Position numbers and translations under genes: made by a program. From positions 2,108,001 through 2,172,000 of the forward strand of contig OY744461.1 in the NCBI GenBank assembly GCA_963556145.1: a stretch of 64,000 nt of DNA. The letters run 5' to 3'. Positions 47,785 to 60,189 of the stretch are shown here, in pieces (the first letter of the stretch is position 1; every line of letters starts with the position of its first letter). This stretch comes from Hygrocybe punicea. Lineage: Eukaryota > Basidiomycota > Agaricomycetes > Agaricales > Hygrophoraceae. The notes beneath the pieces were generated by a model that made no database searches, was not told the origin of the DNA, and saw nothing but the letters and a program-made list of their open reading frames with translations.

Positions 47785-50291
47785 CACGATACAGGCAAAA
47801 GTGGAACATGCATTGTTGCAGGAAACATATGAAATAATCCGATCCAGTTACATTGATGGGGTTCCTCCACATCGGCTGCCCAGTGCAAGAGAACAAATGT
47901 ATGATCCTCATGCATCATGTGTGTTCGTGGTGGAATGGAACATCTTCAAGTCGATGGATGCTGCAACAATTCAAGGAATCTTTCATCCTCATCACATCCT
48001 CGTGCTCAATGCCCCTGTAGAAACAGTGGAGTTTGATAGGGAAGGTTTGGAGACATTGGGGTCTTTGTCGTCCATTCGTTCAGTGCAAGGTCCGTTTCCA
48101 GAGCGATGTCTGGGCATAGCGACTAAAGTGCCTTTGTTAGTTGCTGAATTGCGATTGGTGCCTAATATCGAGAATATGAACAAACCTGGCACATTGGAGA
48201 CATTATATCAGCTTGCGCTTGACCCTGACAATGAAAGGGTTTTCAATTTCCTTGACCTTCCCATGGGTCATATGACGTTGGACCCACCTCCAAAATTTCG
48301 GTGAGCAACCTTGTTTCGAAGATCGAACACGAGATTTACCTGTCTATTCGTGAAAAGGTCCCTGTCATCATCTGAGGTTGCTTGGCACGAAACCCGCGGC
48401 CGACCGGGGTTTGTCCACGAGCAGCCTTTAAACGACGATTTGGCTTGGGGAATGGCAGCGACAGCTTGAGCCATTTCTTGGACACACGTAGATGATGATG
48501 GCTTTGGCACGGTGGTTATTGTCAGGACTGGCGCAAAGTACTGGGTCATCATGAGGCCTCGAAGGGATGCCGAATGGGATCGCAAGGCGGGCAATCTTGC
48601 GACTAACAAGGCCTATCCTCAGGAGTGGGAGCCGAGAAAACATAGTGGGAAAGGCTTGTGGGAAGCAGAAGGATTACTGCTCACAAAGGGTTCAGTGCTG
48701 TAAGTGGGAATATATTTCATGACAACTCGGATGTGTGCTGAAACACACAGTTACATGAGGCCGTGCACCCCACATTATGTCCTCGGTGTAGAGCACTCCA
48801 TTGTCAATGGGTGTCATCTCTATGCGACGTCAACTATACGGGATACCTGTTATGGGATTATCCATACTTTCGTGATGAGTCATACCATCACAAACACAGA
48901 GCACCATGTGACACGTACATTTCTGCGCCGACTTCTCACCATGTGGATGGAGTACTTCACGGGGAACCACGAATCATCATGTGAGCTACTTTGGGTGAGG
49001 TTTACAAATTCCTGAAGATTAAAATGCTCACTGCACAGCTACTGTCTTCACCAAGTCTCATATGCCCAAGATCGAAACCGAAGACGGCTTCCTCGACCTT
49101 GTGATTGTGGGAAACCTGATCGAGCTTGCGGATATCATCAACAGGAAGTTCTACACCCATACCATATCGGCTGACATTCATGAGGAACAGAATATTGCAC
49201 GATGCAGATATAGACATTTCCAAATCTGGTTTGCGGAACATTTTGTTGTCTTCATGGAAGACCACTGGATCAGCCCCTCTTACATTTTCCAACGAAGTCT
49301 TTTGGAACTATCTGCTGCAATTGTTGGGTATAAATGGGACAAGGATGGGGTTGTGAAGGCACCAGCACATTGCACAGCGAAAGCTGTTGAGTCAGCGGTC
49401 CGCCGACATTTTCAAAACGATTGGCCAGATTTGGTGCCAAAGCTGAATGAGCTGCTTCAGATCCCACCATCGGAATTCTTCTGGACCGGCCCCAAAATAC
49501 ACATTCAGACCCGTCCAGTGGAACCCATCAGTCCCATTCTTGTTGAATGCTTAGATTTTCCACCTCATCCAATTCTGCTTGTCAACGCAACTACCGGTGA
49601 AGGCGAGGTACAGGATGACACAGATACACGGGACAAGGCGAAAGACAATGAGCGCGACAAAGGGGAGGGCACCGATGGTGAGGAAGAGGCGGATGATCCA
49701 TCTAGGAAGGTGGGAGATTTAGTGGATGCAGCTGGCGAAGAGGTGGCCACAGAGGAAAACCAGGATCCACCTGCAACGGTTGGATGTTCAAACGACATGG
49801 CTGTGGACACTGAGAGGGAAGAGGATCCACCTGTAATGGTGGGAAATTCAGCCGACGTGGCTGGGGAAGATGCGGGAGAAGAAATGGACGTCGCTGGCCC
49901 GAATGAGGAGGATCCACCTGAGCAGGTGGGAAATTCAAATGACGCAGCTTCGTGGAATGAGGACAGTCTAATCATGCTCCTGGGTATGTCAAATGAGGAA
50001 GATGTAGACCGTGACGAGGGGAAGCAGCAGGAAAAGAAGGGGGGGGAGGAGGGCGCAGTGCAGGGCAAGGGGGTGGAGGCGGGGGAGGTGCAGGAGGAGG
50101 GGGAGGAGGATGAGGAGGGGGAGGAGGACGAGGAAGGGGAGGAGGATGAGGAGGAGGAGGAGGAGGAGGGGGGGGGGGGAGGAGGAGGACAGGGAGCTGC
50201 AGAGCGAGGGGGGGGGGCTGCAGGAAGAGGAGGAGGAGACAGATGGGGATGGGGCAGAGGAGGAGGACAAAGAGGAGGAGGATCGAAATGA
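47785..50291 (+). pseudogene. JmjC-like 2-oxoglutarate/Fe(II) dioxygenase interrupted by an in-frame TGA
   Basis: Exon 1 starts near 47785 (AKVEHALLQETYE). Introns 48301-48357, 48700-48750 and 48981-49038 all join in frame. The core shows WTHVDDDGFGT, with iron ligands His-Val-Asp at 48485-48493. After the second intron comes LYMRPCTPHYVLGVEHS, with the distal His at 48773-48775. The pattern, including ATSTIRDTCYGIIHTFV, is that of basidiomycete JmjC/cupin dioxygenases. A TGA at 48467-48469 (GMAATA-stop-AISWTHV) sits just before the iron site in the same frame, so the copy is probably broken unless splicing avoids it. The C-terminal exon (49039-50291) ends in a long Asp/Glu tract and G-runs. 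An indel in the G-runs (50169-50216) could move the true end to about 50490. If active, it would be expected in the nucleus, on histones or similar proteins. Confidence 0.7.
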
Positions 50292-50939
50292 GATGGTGGG
50301 GAAGTTAAACGCCGAGAGTGTGGACAGTGACGAGGGAGAGGATGACGATCAAATGGACATCTCATCTGGCAGTGATGCAGTGTATAATGATTTCGATGGA
50401 TCACCCCAACCCCCGACACCCCCTGTGAAATGTCCTTGGAGGGAAGACTCAGGTACGATAAATTGCCTCAACAGCTTGTATATACACTGATATGATCATT
50501 CACACAGATTCACCAATACGTTCCACAGACCTAAAACACCATCGTAAGTAGCCGGGAGGATCATATCATTCATACTGCTTCCTACTCATGTATATTCCTG
50601 ACATCGCAATGCATCATCTGCCTCCTCTGCTGTTAAATGTATTCCTTGTAATAAGCACCGAACCATTGAGAGGCATGGGTAGAGGAAAATGTGATGTCAC
50701 TTTGGGCCTTGCACAAGTGACATGTCACAAGTATTATATATTTATGATTTATTCCACATATCACATTTTTAGGCACATTCAACAAAGCCTATTTCCGCTG
50801 TGTAGAACGTCGCAAGGGTTGACTGCTTGTGGTAATGCAAATTGTGAGCTGCATCCCCACAAACGGGATAGCTTTACCTCACATTTTTACCAGCATTTCT
50901 TGAGCTGTCCAACTTCCCTGGGCGTCTTTGTTGTGCAAC

Positions 50940-51310
50940 ATCCCTCTCCCGTGCCTCGTTTGTCTCCCTCTCCCACGCCTCTCGTGCCTCCCTCTCCTGG
51001 GCGTCTTGTGCCTCTTTCTTCCTGGACTCCTCCCGGCCCATTCGTGCGTCCCTCTCCTGTGCCTCTCATGCCTCCCATTCTGCCCTCTCCCACGCCTCTC
51101 ATGCCTCCCTCTCCTGGGCGTCTCGTGCCTCTTTCTTCCTGGCCTCCTCCCGGCCCTTTCGTGCGTCCCTCTCCTGTGCCTCTCATGCCTCCCGTTCCAC
51201 CCTCTCCTGCACCTCTCGTGCCTCCCTCTCCTGTGCCTCTCGTGCCTCGCGTGCCTCCCCTTCAGCCCTCTCCCACGCCTCTCGTGCCTGGGCCTCTCGC
51301 ATCTCCCGCT
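50940..51310. repeat. CCTCTCCTGGGCGTCTCGTGCC-type minisatellite
   Basis: Imperfect pyrimidine-rich repeats. On the minus strand they encode the Glu/Arg/Ala-rich coiled-coil tail of the adjoining gene (AREAREAQEREAREV type). Higher-order units of about 130 bp occur at 51000-51250. Confidence 0.75.
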
Positions 51311-53159
51311 CTTGTACTTCTTGTAACTGTCTTGCCATCTCTCGGTTCTGTGCTGCTACCCGTTCTGCTTGCTCCTTTTGCTTTGCTTGTCTCTCCATCT
51401 TCTTTTTCGTCCACAGAAGCTTCAACGTCGATGTATCGTCATCCATCTCACTGTCGCCACCACGCCCATCAAAGCTACCACTACTTGCACTCTCGTCACT
51501 CCAACTATCGTCACCCTCTTCGCTACTGACTGCTTTCTGTTTTCCCTTGCTGGAATTGGCGGTATTTTCTGTTTTCTTCTTGGGGTGGACTGTCTTTAAT
51601 GCTGGAACATTCGATTTGGATCTGCGAGCTCCGATAGCATTCAATTGTGCAGCTCCCATAGCACTTGATTGTGCAGCTCCGGCAGGAATAGATGTCATTT
51701 CCCTACTGGTGTTTGATGGCGCCGAACGATCGGTCCTGGCCAAAGCAGCAGCAGCATGGAACTTCTTTTTTTTTTGCACGAATGCTCGCTGGTCGGTCTT
51801 CAGGACGGTTTTAAATCAGAATGGTTTTTCACCGAGTTTCTGCCATTGCAACCAAAATTGGTGGACGGTCCGAAGTTCATCGAGTTTCATTTTCCACGGT
51901 TCCCGTAGTTCTACATGAGAGGGAAAGTAGATGTCCTCGATGTATTGGTTTCGATTTTGTCCAATTTTTCCCTATGGAACAGCGATGACGCTGTTGTTGC
52001 ACATCTGACCTTCAAATGAATATGAGTACAGTAAGCTTGGCCAACGTCGAGGTATGTACGATATGACATGGTCATCAGTGATCTAAACATGTTTCTTACA
52101 TCGACCAATGACATAGTTGACACATTCGGTACCATAGGAAAACCGTCCTCATCGATCTCAAGCTTGAACGGCAGGCTTTTGTCATATCTGGTCGTTGGAC
52201 CACCATCATCGTCTTCACTGTCGGTCTTTGCTCCATCGGATTCATCTGGAACACATTACATGGGAAAGATGGAACAATGGCTAATCATACCGTCATGATT
52301 AAAAAGGGACCCCAAATGTTCATCCCATTTGGTCCAAATGTCATCCCCGTTATTTTTGAAGACGCCAATGAACTTCTTGTGTACCGGGGCTGGTGTCTCG
52401 AACCTCACAGGAAGGGAAGATAAGTACATGATTGACACAAAGCAAGAATCAACCCACTTTCCTTTGGTTACAGTCCCATCTTCATCTTCATATCCCACCA
52501 ACATGAATATTTTTACTCCCATCTGCTCATCTATGTCCTTCATAAACTTCATCGCCGTCTTACCAAAATCTTTTGCTGCTCGGCTGGATAAGGTAGAAGA
52601 TTAGCATCATGCAGACGAAAGAAGATTATTAGTACCGTCGTTTGACTTCCAAGGGTGGACCTTGCTGGTTCCAGGCGTCGGCAAGAGCTTCAAATTCTTG
52701 TTTTTTCTCTTCGGTCAAGGAACCGTAAATATCACTCCACGCTTTGCCATAGTGCTTGATGTAGCCAGGCTTTCCTCTGGTTTCTCCAGACAGCTCCACC
52801 GTCCTAGCGTTGATTTCCTTGGTCATCTTTTCTCTTGTAACCAACCTTGCATTCCACTTCTTTGTATATTTCGGAGCATCCTCAGTGTCGCTCTCCAATT
52901 TTGACCGATGATTGTGGTACCAAGTTTGAATTTTCTGTATTCATGGTATAATGCTGTTAGGCTTATCTGAAGGGTAGTATTAGAATATACAGACCTGTTG
53001 CATATTTGGGGGCCATTGTGTGTTGGTTTGTTGTGCCGATTTTTTTAAAAGTTTCCTGATCCCTTTCAGGACACGAATATGATCTTCACCAGTGGATCTC
53101 CTAAAATCAGGATAACCATCCTCGAGGATCTTAGTAAATTCTGGGGTGATCCACTTCAT
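51183..53159 (-). CDS. Unrecognised nuclear-type protein with C-terminal coiled coil
   Basis: Starts MKWITPEFTKILEDGYPDFRR at 53159 and reads through QWPPNMQQ, an intron (about 52995-52940) and KIQTWYHNHRSKLE. Then comes a segment with SGETRGKPGYIKHYGKAWSDI and LTEEKKQEFEALADAWNQQGP. This arrangement is familiar from many uncharacterised basidiomycete proteins, and the second block looks HMG-box-like, which is inference. Further exons (52552-52260, 52230-52075) precede the last one (51779-51183), which is basic then coiled coil (KKKMERQAKQKEQAERVAAQ). It ends at stop 51183 inside the minisatellite, so length could vary with repeat number. Introns are about 50-60 nt. Confidence 0.55.
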
Positions 53160-53534
53160 TTAGGCAAAAACTGAGGAGAATGAAGGCAAATGTTGTTGTC
53201 TGGAACAAAGGCAGAACGTCGTTGTCTGGAACAATGGAAGAATGCCTCGTGGTGAACATGAGGTGATGACAAATCACGTGATTGATGGCAACAAATAGCA
53301 ATGTGGATTACAAGTAGATGACTCAGGGGATTGCAAGTCGGTGCAGGACGTGATTAGGAGAATATGATGAATTGTGAATATTGATAAATTCCAGAACACA
53401 AGGATAGAGGAGCAAGTACCAAATCTGTGGCACATGGCAAGGGGTGGGTAAGAGTCCAAAGATGTAAGGTGGGTATGTCCAGAGCAGGCTGAATGAACAG
53501 ATACAACCCACCTGTTGCATTTGTGGCAACACTG
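53160..53534. other. Intergenic flank of the right minisatellite
   Basis: No gene recognised. The stretch ends at 53532 with GTGGCAACACTG, which resembles a hAT-type end, but no matching partner or duplication was found. Confidence 0.4.
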
Positions 53535-53985
53535 TTCCATGGCCAGCCAAGATTCCCAGACCCGTTAGCCAATCCACCTTTCATGGCCAGCCGACATACA
53601 CAGGGAAGTCGGCCAATCCATGTTCCATGGCCAGCCAAAATACCCAGACCCGTTAGCCAATCCATGTTCCATGGCCAGCCGAAATACCCAGCCAGGTCGG
53701 CCAATCCATGTTCCATGGCCAGCCGAAATACCCAGACCCGTCGGCCAATCCACCTTTCATGGCCAGCCAAGATACCCAGTGTAGTCAGCCAATCCATGTT
53801 CCATGGCCAGCCAATATATCCCTCTGCTTCGGCCAACCCATGCTTCTCCGAACATGGAACCCTCGGCCAAGCCATCTGCCCTGGAGAAAGATATTGGTCG
53901 GCCGAGATAAGCCAGCCCACTTGGAGTGGGAATTGTCCATCTCGGCTGACCCATGTATCATGGAAAAGATATGCTGAAAGGGCTC
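53535..53985. repeat. 44-bp minisatellite, right copy (inverted)
   Basis: Reverse-complement relative of 15587-16365, including the same lead (ACAATTCCCACTCCAAGTGG read on the minus strand, near 53915-53935). About six to seven 44-bp units remain. Identity with the left copy is roughly 80-85%, much lower than the adjoining arm. On this side it is uninterrupted by CACTA or hAT insertions. Confidence 0.85.
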
Positions 53986-56335
53986 CACCTGTTTAGTCTG
54001 ATGTTTTGCTTCAAATTTTATAACAAATGTGTCAAGCCATTATACTATGATCTGAAGCTTAGTTCTGAAACCATACTCACATACCCTTATAATATAATTG
54101 AATGAGTTGAAATGCCAGTGATAACTGGATGTGTGGGGGTGAAACTGGACAAGTTTTGACATAACTGGGTATGTTTTGAGCATGACTGGACCTGTTTTTG
54201 AGGACGTGTTTTGAGTATAACTGGACATGTTTTAATGTGATTGGATGTGTTTTGAGTGTGACTGGACGTGTTTTTAATGTGACTGGACATGACTAGATGT
54301 GTTTTAGGCCTAACTAGATGTGTTTTAATGTGACTGGACATGTTTTTGTGTGACTGGATGTGTTTTTAATGTGACTAGACATGTTTTAACATGACTAGAC
54401 GTGTTTTAGGTGTAACTAGATGTGTTTTAATGTAATTGAATGTGTTTTAGGTGTGACTGGACATACTTGAGATGTGACTGGACATGTTTTGTTCAAAGTG
54501 GACATGTTTTGTTCAAAGTAGACATGTTTTGTTGAAAGTGGACATGTTTTGTTGAAAGTGGACGTGTTTTGTTGAAAGTGGACGTGTTTTCTTGTATGGA
54601 CATGTTTTGTTAAAAGTGAACATGTTTTCTTGTGTAGACATGTTTTAAGTTTATTGCAATAGCTGCTCATAATATAACTGAGACCATAGCAATAGCTGAC
54701 TGTGGTATAGCTAAGTCTACAGCAATATCTGGCTGTAGTATCACTATCCTCATGGCAATAGCTTCCTATAGTATAATCAAGTCTCTAGTAGTAACTGGGC
54801 TAAAAGTTAACTCAACCTTTCAGCTAGTATGGGGTTTAGTATACTGGAATTATATAACTGGTAGACCGATAAGGCTTGAAAAATATTAAAAGACCTCTTG
54901 TTGGAGAGAGGCAAGTAAACTAACATTGCAATATATCAAATGTGAACCAATCGTATAGTATAGCAGGTGAACACACCAAAATACTGCTAGTTAGAGGGAG
55001 GCAAGTAATCTAACATCATAATATATCAAAGTCAAACCAATGATATAGCGGAAGGCCTGACAAACATCAAAACGCCTCTAGTTAGAGGTCAAGTAAACTA
55101 ATGCTGAGATATACCTAAGTTAAACCAATGATAAATAGCAGGAGGCTTGAAGATCATTAAAACACCTCTAGTTAGAGGTAGGCAACTAAGCTACTCTGCA
55201 AATATATCCAAGTCAAACCAGCCAGATATAGCAGGAGGCCTGAAAACATTGAAACACTTCTAGTTAGAGGTAGGCAACTACTGTAATCACAGAATGTATT
55301 GAAGTTAAAAATATATCAGCTTATTTATTGGAGGAGGCCCTGAAAACATTCAAACACCTCTAGTTAGAGGTAAGCAACTACTGTAATCTCAAAATGTATT
55401 GAAGTTAAAAATATATCAGCTTATTTATTGAAGGAGGCCCTGAAAACATTCAAACACCTCTAGTTAGAGGTAAGCAACTACTGTAATCTCAAAATGTATT
55501 GAAGTTAAAAATATATCAGCTTATTTATTGAAGGAGGCCCTGAAAACATCAGAACACCTCTAGTTAGAGGGAGGCAACTATGGTACTCTAAAAATGTATC
55601 AAAGTTCAAAATAGATCAGCTTACTTATTTGAGGAGGCCCTGAAAACATAAGAACACCTCTAGTTAGAGGGAGGCCGAGATGCATTGCCTCCCTCTAATT
55701 AGTGGGGTTAGATGGGAGTCATAGGTGATCACCTTGCTTTTTCCCCCATCCACCACACCTTCCTGCCTCTTTCCTGCCCCTTTCCCACCAACACCCACCC
55801 CCAACTCTAGGCACATTTCCCTGCCCCCCAGCATCTATCCCTCCCCTCACACCCTCCAGTGCGCTCTCACAAGGTAGACCCCATCCAATACTTCTGCAAA
55901 GGTTAGTACCCACCTGTTTGGCATATCCCTATTTTTTATTTCTTTTATTTCTTGTTTATTTCGTGTATTTTCATGTATATTAGTCTATATACACTATGTA
56001 GAACAATACACATATGATGTACATAAAAATCTCCAAGAAATTACGGTGGGATGGTGAATTAGTTGTGCTCATTGTCGACCATGACGAGTGGGCATGACCC
56101 TGTAGTGTGGCAAACGGTGACGGGAAAGTCCAAGCCCATCAGCGCCCTTGTGTCTGAACAGGTGACTACTGTATTTAGTATATGCTATAGGTGCTTTTGA
56201 GCGAAGTCATACATAACCTATGTACCAAAAAGCAGTGTCTTGGGTCCTAATGTAATGCCGCATTGGACATGTTGACGGCACACATTACAAATTATATTTT
56301 TAGGCTGACCAGTCCCTGTTGCCATACAACTACAC
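53986..56335. repeat. Right arm of the large inverted repeat
   Basis: Reverse complement of 5245-7589. The inner end is CCACCTGTTTAGTCTGATG. The ~100-bp palindrome array lies at 54870-55680, the short-period tandem repeats at 54110-54650 and the G-rich unique part at 55700-55915. The outer 56065-56335 has CpG-type transitions relative to the left arm. Homology fades near 56335 at CTGTTGCCATACAACT. Confidence 0.9.
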
Positions 56336-58140
56336 CATGTGTTCACCATGAGGTGGACATGAGGCATCCTCATGTCGATGTTCTCGCCATCCAACTGGAG
56401 GCCCAAGTGTCATTATGGGATGGAGGACTTGGATGCTTTGTCATTGGATCATGTGATATGCAGAATTGCTAATTTGGGGTCTACACTTGCTGTAATGGGC
56501 AAGTGTGCAGTCTGGCAAGTGCATTGCATGGTCAGGTTGGAACGAGGCATCATCCAGTGTGGGATTCGTGAAGAGAGTGTCTTGAGGTAGCGTGGATTTA
56601 GCGACAAGGTCAGTATGAAAGAAAACAAAGGAATGTGTTAGGGGAAAACCAACTAAGATGGTGGGATAGTCAAGGTCAGACATGTGCACAGTGTATGCTG
56701 TGCTGGATGACAATGTCTGTGTCAATGATGTATCAAGGGGTGATGTCTTGTCCTGTGTGTGGAACAATGAGGTCCACTTGAGGTTGGTATTCAGCCATGA
56801 AAGGGTATTGTTGTATACAAGTGTGGGAGGTATCAAGGTTATAGATGGAAAAGGATAAATGAATGTGGGTCCAGGTTTTGAGTCATGGCACAGGTGACAA
56901 GCTGTGGGAACAAGTCATCAGGTACTGCATTGAAGTGATGATGTGTGAACAATACACAATAGGGGTTGGTTCACTGTATTGGGAAGTCATATGGTCTGTG
57001 GTCGAAGTATGAAGGTGTGTACTTCGGCGATGGTCAGATTGGAAGGAACAGTGAAATGTCTTGTGATTGAGGATTGTTCAGAGTATGCATGCAGGTGAGG
57101 AATGTCGTTGGATGATCAGGGAGGATAATGGTAGGCACGGAATACCAAAGTGGAAACCATATATCCAGGAATGGCAATTGTCAATTATGTGGTGAGATAT
57201 TGTTGAGGTGAAAGTTGGATGTATCAATGGCAGAAGGGTTTCAGTGCCAATGCCAAAGATAGAGCATTACAAGGTAGAAACTGATAAGGAAAGTGATGAC
57301 AATACTGCCAATGATGATTACGGTAATTAGCTGTGTTGGGAGTACAGCCATTGTGTATCAGTTTGTCATGGGATGAAGTAAAAAATATGTCAAGATAAGG
57401 GAAAAGACAATGGCAATGATGTCCATCAGCAAGGAGACTGTTTTGGTACAGCAAGGTCACGTGGGGATGTGTCCATGGTTGGTCTGGATTATTCTAGAAG
57501 AAGGGATAAAATGGAACCAAGAACAAGAATAAACAATGATGTCCAAAAGAAGACAAGAGGCAAAAGGGAACACAAAAGGAAGGTGTGGTAATGTAAAATT
57601 GTCATGGCAGGTAACGGAGTTGGAGTCAGAGTTGTGGAGTTGAAAAACATAACATGGGCCCCATATAGTCATGCCATTGGCATGGCGCTGGCACAAAGTC
57701 CTTCCTGCCAGTAAGTAAATGTCTACCAGAATGTCTACTGGAATGCCTGTACTCACCAATTCATTTACATCTTCAGTCACCATTGTATGGTTTTCCCCCA
57801 AAGTGGGAATCTTTGACATCACTCCCAGTAAGCAGTGACAATGTCTTGTGATAAATGGACATTGACATTGCACAGCAAACAGCTCCCATTGGATTCTCCT
57901 TACCACAACAGCACCAATGAGTCTGACTCTTACTTGGTATATTTTTATGCCTGTTTGTTGGCCATTGAATCTTGAATTAGGCTGTATTTTTCAACAGAAC
58001 GACTGGCACAGCTTGCAGATGTTGTCAGGGTTCAACCAATATGGATAGGAGAGTCAGAATGCCAGCTCTGGCTCTCAGGTTCACTTTGATCACTCTCTTG
58101 TTCCTGTCCACATATCTGATGGTGAGGGACCAGTCAATGT
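56336..58140. other. No recognisable gene
   Basis: A minus-strand ORF at 57457-57906 and smaller ones lack motifs I recognise. Likely old repeat remnants outside the inverted repeat. Confidence 0.4.
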
Positions 58141-58149
58141 GTACCATCT

Positions 58150-58945
58150 TGCCAAAGCTCGCGGTCACACTGTGGCTGAGAAAATTGCTGGCACAAGATG
58201 AAAGGGGAAGCTGCTAGAAACCAAGATACCCACTGAAAAGGCCAGAAAACAGAGTAGCAAGTGCAAGTCGCAGCTGCTGACAGATGAGGATGATGTCTTG
58301 AAGCCACAGGCAAAGCAAGGCCAGCCCAGAGGTGCCACAAATTTCACACTTGAGGATATCAAGGTTTTGCTTGACAAGGTTGAGTCGAGGCTACCATTGG
58401 GAACAAATGGCTGGGCTGACATGCATCACAAATTTTCCCATTGGTCACGCCTTCATGCACACCCTGTGAGGACTCAGGAGTCTTTAGAAACCAAGTTCCA
58501 AATGGTATGCTCACTTCATTGTATACCTTCATGTTCTACCACTCACTTTGTGACCTCCTAGATGGTGAGAACCACCAAGCCAACTGGAGATGCCATTGGC
58601 CTGATCCACATCCAATGTTCCTGGCAAATCGACAAGATGCTGAATGAGAAATGTGGGACATGTAATCTCAACCACTTGGATTTGGCTGATGACAAAGATG
58701 TAAGTGACCATGTTAGTGCTGTCAGCATCGGTAGTGATGAGGAGACTCCCATGATTACTCATGAACAAGCACTGGTCAGCAATGTGGCCGCAGTGGGCAC
58801 TGCAGTCATGCGAGGCATACATAGCTCTGCACCAGTTCAACGGAATGCATGTGGCGGAAATGGTGCTGATCTGGTCCAGAAGATATCGGTAGCCTTTGGT
58901 CCTGCAGCGGAGGAGTCCCGAGATCAAGAGCGTTCACACAGGTAA
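58150..58945 (+). CDS. Myb/SANT-like (DUF6818-type) protein
   Basis: The core reads GATNFTLEDIKVLLDKVESRL then GWADMHHKFSHWSR and QESLETKFQM. It joins across an intron (about 58505-58560, GTATGC..CTCCTAG) to MVRTTKPTGDAIG and GTCNLNHLDLADD. Spaced Trp residues and the KTTKPTGD-like end match the Myb-like DUF6818 domain found in transposon-associated proteins of fungi and oomycetes. The second exon runs to about 58945 with a Ser/Glu-rich tail. Probably DNA-binding. No transposase is fused. An upstream part from about 58000 may hold the true N-terminus. Confidence 0.6.
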
Positions 58946-60185
58946 GGCACAGCACAGGTCTGGGTTTACCCGCGGTTATTCCAAAATGGGTAACGCAGGT
59001 TTGGGTACAGTGTTTCAGTTTGCACACCATGTCAAAACTGTACCCATCATCCACGGGTGATGGGTTTTCACGGGTCTGTCACAGGTAGGCTTTTTCTTTG
59101 CTATTTACTTTATTTTCAACATTAATTTCTTACTTTATCTAAGTTCTGATATTTTCTAACACCACAACCATGACAAGTGCAAACACAACAACAACAACAA
59201 CAAGAAAACCCACAAACAACAACCACAACAATGACAACCACAACCACAACAACCCTGCATGCCAAAAACGGACCACCAAAGTCATGACAGCAATGACAAT
59301 GATGAAAAGGAAAGCCGGGAGGGTGGTGTGCCCACCTACCAGCCCAAGTACATCCCCCCAAATCCAGTCCCAACAACATTAGCTAATGAGGGGAATGAAC
59401 AACAGTCCCACCTTGCAAACACACCCCAGCCGCATCAATTGACATGCAGAATCCTTATGCAGTCAGCTTGTCACCATGCAGGGCCACATTTATGAAGCTG
59501 ATTGCAAACAGGATCTCTCTCAGTTGAAGCTGGAGATGAGCTTAGGCACAGTGGAAAAGCACAACATGAACAATGTTTGTTGCAGGCCACAATGGCGCTA
59601 ATAGTAAGAATTTCCACAATGAGATACACTATGGAGACAGGGGCCATAGTGTAACATGGGTTACAGACAACAAGATGAGTGCCGATGAGCACATCGCGAC
59701 CAAGCCCATGAAGTCCTGAGCTCTCTCCCACACATACACTTTCAGGAGCTCCCTCTCTCCCCTACACAATTCTACTATCTCTGCCATGCTTAATCCACCT
59801 ACTTCATCTGTCTTTGCAAAGTTGGAACCCATCTCTCTTTTGCCTGACCCACCCAATGTCATGGAGGTGTTTTCCCTCACACTCATGCCTCTGAGTTGCC
59901 CGCAAATCTCGCTTCAGATCAGTCCCAGTCATCCCACTGCCCACACTTCTCAAAATAAAAACCCTGACTTCCAGGATTCTCTGAGGAAAGTATAATCTAT
60001 TCAAGTTCTTCTACCCCCACAGTTGTTACAATGTTCCAAGCTCTTGTCTTCTCTCTGTCAGTCATTACTCACAACATTCCAACTTATGATGTATCTAGTT
60101 TCTTGCCTTATTACTCATTAACTGTCCATTCTTGCCACCAGTGGGCCCCACAGTCTTTACCATTCAAAATACAAACAATACACAG
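58946..60185. other. Low-complexity and unassigned region
   Basis: Words around GGGTTTACCCGCGG at 58966-59080 occur in both orientations, perhaps an old transposon edge. An (ACA)n-rich tract at 59185-59260 produces Thr/Asn-rich ORFs. No gene is supported. Confidence 0.4.
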
Positions 60186-60189
60186 TCTT

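Noticed and set aside
49565..50419. 284-codon minus-strand Pro/Ser-rich ORF
   Set aside because: It is the antisense of the acidic tail of the JmjC-like gene.
53515..53535. GTGGCAACACTG as the end of a third hAT element
   Set aside because: It resembles a hAT end, but no partner terminus or 8-bp duplication could be found.
57457..57906. 149-codon minus-strand ORF
   Set aside because: No recognisable motif, surrounded by repeat-like sequence; length alone is not enough.
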